From contig CAJPPS010000064.1 of assembly GCA_905372595.1 (NCBI GenBank), positions 1-7,967 on the forward strand: 7,967 nucleotides of DNA, in the 5' to 3' direction. A program made the translations under genes and the position numbers. The stretch comes from an uncultured Capnocytophaga sp. Lineage in GTDB: Bacteria; Bacteroidota; Bacteroidia; Flavobacteriales; Flavobacteriaceae. Positions 5,787-7,967 of the stretch are shown in pieces. Below the pieces are notes generated by a model. That model was given only the letters and a program-made list of their open reading frames with translations, ran no database searches and was not told the origin of the DNA. How positions within the stretch are numbered: position 1 is the first letter of the stretch; the number at the start of each line of letters is the position of its first letter.

Positions 5787-7937
5787 TTAATATCTGTAAG
5801 TAAGACTTAGGTTAAAGTAACGTCCATTACCACGAGCATATTCAACATCACGGGCTACGTGCATAGAAGCTACTGTATAATATACCTTATCCATAAGGTT
5901 CTCTATCCCTAAGCCTAAAGATAGATTCTTATTAAAGGCATAGCCTGCACTGAGAGAGAAGAGGTCTATAGAACGAATGGCACCTTGCCCTTCGTTGTAT
6001 TTTCCTGTAGCTGGATCTACCAAAAAGCGATCGCGTTCTCCTGAATGTAAATAGTTCAAACGTACAAAGGAATTCTTAGTTGGTTTTACATTGGCATAAA
6101 TAGTAGCTTTAGCTGGAGAAATAGAAGAGCTATTCATATAAGTGTCAAAACTATTACTCGTTTTGGGTTTCTTCTTTCCTTCATAAGAAATATAGCTACC
6201 ACCAAGGGTAAGCCAATGTGTAGGGTGTACATCCAGAGCTACCTCGAAGCCATATATTCTTTGTGGGTCTTTGCTCACTACCCAAAAATGTGTAGCTCTA
6301 TCCATTTCCAATTCGCTACCCAATTCAGATGTTGTATAGAAATAGGAACCACTAAGATCCAGATACTTTCCTATCTGAGAATAGAAGCCTGCCTCATAAT
6401 TATCTACCACTACAGGGTCAGTATTGATTTTTCCTTTAAGTGCATCAGCACTTGTAGCTTCACGTACTGTACGTCCTAAATCATAAATGGAGAATCCTTG
6501 TGAATAAGACACAAATGGTTGGAAATATTTATATTGGTTGTAAGAAAGTCCTACATTAGGCGATAAGTTTTTGTAGTAAAGATTATCCCCCGCCACAATG
6601 GTTACTGGGTCTGTATTCCTATTGCGTAGTGCTTCAAAAGTAGGGATAGATACATTGATATAGTCATAACGTGCACCTGCCTTAAGTGTCCAATAGTTGT
6701 AGAGAGTAACTTTTGCTTGCAGGAAAGGAGCTGAATTATAAGCCGTTAGCATAGGCACCCAAACACGCCCATCCACAAGGGGTTGTCCTGTTTTGTCAAT
6801 AAGAGCATCTGCTCCATAGAGTAGGTAAGCAAAGATATTTTTGCCTAGTAAGAATTTAGAAGTAAGTTGGGCACGAATTCCATATTTCTCTCCTATAATA
6901 GTAGCTTGTCCGCTAGTACTACGCCAGCGAGGTGCTCGAGGATTGTGGCGACGATAATCAGCCATAAGCTTATAGTGCTGGGTGAGAGCTACTACTTCTA
7001 AGTCTGTATTAGAAAATATATTATTGGAGGTAGCTTTTAGATAGGCATTATGGGCATAGTAAGTACCATCAGGTTTTTCTTCTGGACTTCGAGAACCAAA
7101 AACTCCTATACGAGGACTTATTCCGTACTGCCCTCCTGAAGCTACTAAAGGAGAATTTTGGATACTTTGGAAATAGTTATACATACCCTCTATTTGGCTA
7201 TTTTCATCTATCTTATATCCGAGCTTCACCATTCCATTATAGGAACGAATATTCCCCAATCCATAACGAGGAGAGATATACAAGCCTTCCCCATCAATAG
7301 CGGTTCCTGTTTGTCCTAAAGCTCCTGCTACCAAATAGCTAAAACCTTTGTAATTCCCATAGAATTGTTGCTTGAGGTCATAACCAAAGCCCTCGTCCTC
7401 CTTGATAGATTCGTGAGCAGAAGCTCCTATAGTAGTCTGTCCTCCTATGACCCCACTTTCGGGTACTTTTTTGGTTACAATATTCATCACGCCCCCTACA
7501 CTTCCATTCCCGTAGATAGCGGAAGCCCCTTTGACAATTTCTATACGCTCAATAGCAGAGGGATCTATAGTACGTAGGCGAATACTGTTTTCTCTCAAAG
7601 GAGAAGACTGGGGTATTCCGTCAATAAGCACCAACATACTTCGTCCGCGCAGCGTCTGATAACGGTTATTAGTCGTATTGCTAGATAGTGCCAAGGCTGG
7701 TTCTACCATTCCTATCAGTTGCGAAAGGTCTGGAGCTATTTGTATAAACTCCTTAAGCTGTTTTTGGTCAATAACTGTTACATTGGCTACAGCATTGGTC
7801 TTTTTCTCAACTATACGATTAGCTGTAATCACGACTTCCTCCAACCCAAGAGTATCTTTTTCTATATTATATGCTTTTGGCTGTTGTGCATAACCTATAG
7901 CAGAGAAAGACATAGCAAAAATGGCTATTTTCTTCAT
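5787..7937 (-). CDS. TonB-dependent siderophore receptor, IutA/ferric-aerobactin-receptor-like
   Basis: This encodes a 716-residue outer-membrane receptor expected to import a ferric siderophore using TonB energy. The signal peptide is MKKIAIFAMSFSAIGYA, with likely cleavage before Gln18. A TonB box, LEEVVITA (32-39), follows almost at once, with no STN or CarboxypepD-like domain. The plug covers about 45-157, with LRGRSMLVLIDGIPQ (96-110), IERIEIVKGASAIYG (129-143) and VGGVMNIVTKK (147-157). The barrel runs to the terminal LTYRY, with the final aromatic residue expected for outer-membrane assembly. From memory of the IutA/SchT (aerobactin, schizokinen, rhizobactin) branch, several barrel stretches look familiar: GEKYGIRAQL (349-358), LLYGADALIDKTGQP (372-386), SQGFSIYDLGRTVR (479-492) and SISPAKATIY (605-614). 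This suggests a citrate-hydroxamate-type ligand, but that is tentative. The C-terminal IENLMDKVYY (678-687) is typical of TonB receptors. A terminator follows. No siderophore synthesis or inner-membrane transport genes are in view, so it may take up siderophores made by other organisms. I saw no Fur-box-like palindrome in the 30 bases available upstream. Confidence 0.93.
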   Translation of the reverse strand: MKKIAIFAMSFSAIGYAQQPKAYNIEKDTLGLEEVVITANRIVEKKTNAVANVTVIDQKQLKEFIQIAPDLSQLIGMVEPALALSSNTTNNRYQTLRGRSMLVLIDGIPQSSPLRENSIRLRTIDPSAIERIEIVKGASAIYGNGSVGGVMNIVTKKVPESGVIGGQTTIGASAHESIKEDEGFGYDLKQQFYGNYKGFSYLVAGALGQTGTAIDGEGLYISPRYGLGNIRSYNGMVKLGYKIDENSQIEGMYNYFQSIQNSPLVASGGQYGISPRIGVFGSRSPEEKPDGTYYAHNAYLKATSNNIFSNTDLEVVALTQHYKLMADYRRHNPRAPRWRSTSGQATIIGEKYGIRAQLTSKFLLGKNIFAYLLYGADALIDKTGQPLVDGRVWVPMLTAYNSAPFLQAKVTLYNYWTLKAGARYDYINVSIPTFEALRNRNTDPVTIVAGDNLYYKNLSPNVGLSYNQYKYFQPFVSYSQGFSIYDLGRTVREATSADALKGKINTDPVVVDNYEAGFYSQIGKYLDLSGSYFYTTSELGSELEMDRATHFWVVSKDPQRIYGFEVALDVHPTHWLTLGGSYISYEGKKKPKTSNSFDTYMNSSSISPAKATIYANVKPTKNSFVRLNYLHSGERDRFLVDPATGKYNEGQGAIRSIDLFSLSAGYAFNKNLSLGLGIENLMDKVYYTVASMHVARDVEYARGNGRYFNLSLTYRY

Positions 7938-7961
7938 AAAAACAATTTATATATTTGGGTG

Positions 7962-7967
7962 CAAATA
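7962..7967 (-). promoter_or_regulatory. Partial -7 promoter box of the siderophore receptor gene (cut by window edge)
   Basis: The last bases of the window read TATTTG on the minus strand, matching the final six positions of TAnnTTTG; the TA and the -33 element would lie outside the window. The box ends 24 nt before the ATG at 7937, a distance close to the 28 nt of the + strand gene. The nine-base TATTTGCAC is shared exactly with the susCD promoter region. Confidence 0.45.

Noticed and set aside
6216..7893. Three plus-strand frames (70-87 residues) within the siderophore receptor gene
   Set aside because: They are antisense to a continuous, motif-bearing receptor frame and have no start context or recognisable protein.
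1031..7937. A full polysaccharide utilisation locus
   Set aside because: Only the SusC/SusD pair is present. No carbohydrate-active enzyme, surface glycan-binding protein or regulator is encoded in the window, so the label would overstate the evidence.
7938..7961. AT-rich sequence before the siderophore receptor considered as a Fur box
   Set aside because: No convincing 7-1-7 or GATAAT-type palindrome is visible, and the upstream region is cut off. Iron regulation is plausible from function only.

Overview
The window is AT-rich Bacteroidota DNA, most likely from a flavobacterium. A Capnocytophaga-like genome is my best guess, but the genus is a guess. Three things support this: a tandem SusC/SusD-type pair; signal peptides that end in the flavobacterial style before Gln (AFG|Q, VFG|Q, YA|Q); and promoters matching the Bacteroidota consensus (TTTG, a spacer of about 19-20 nt, then TAnnTTTG) in place of E. 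coli-type -35/-10 boxes.

Layout: one gene on the + strand (89-898) encodes a small exported protein made of YD-like repeats. It converges on three minus-strand outer-membrane genes. From the right, these are an IutA-like TonB-dependent siderophore receptor (5787-7937), a SusC/RagA-type TonB-dependent transporter (2584-5646) and its SusD/RagB-type surface lipoprotein (1031-2578). The convergent gap at 899-1030 holds two hairpins that share arm sequence. The gap at 5647-5786 holds a strong terminator for the siderophore receptor, followed by a promoter for susCD. The siderophore receptor and susCD therefore look like separate transcription units. susC and susD are separated by only 5 bp and should be co-transcribed.

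Function: all three minus-strand genes fit TonB-energised uptake across the outer membrane. The siderophore receptor should import a ferric chelate. The SusCD pair should capture and import a larger ligand of unknown identity, such as a glycan, a peptide or a host glycoprotein-derived compound. No glycosidase, peptidase, sulfatase, sigma/anti-sigma pair or hybrid two-component regulator is present here, so the SusCD substrate cannot be read from this context. There are no RNA genes, mobile elements, CRISPR arrays or gene-free stretches over 300 bases.

I did not find a clearly new system. The points most worth checking are the homopolymer tracts inside two promoter spacers, the shared-arm twin hairpins, the minimal SusCD pair beside an iron receptor, and the repeat-built exported protein.
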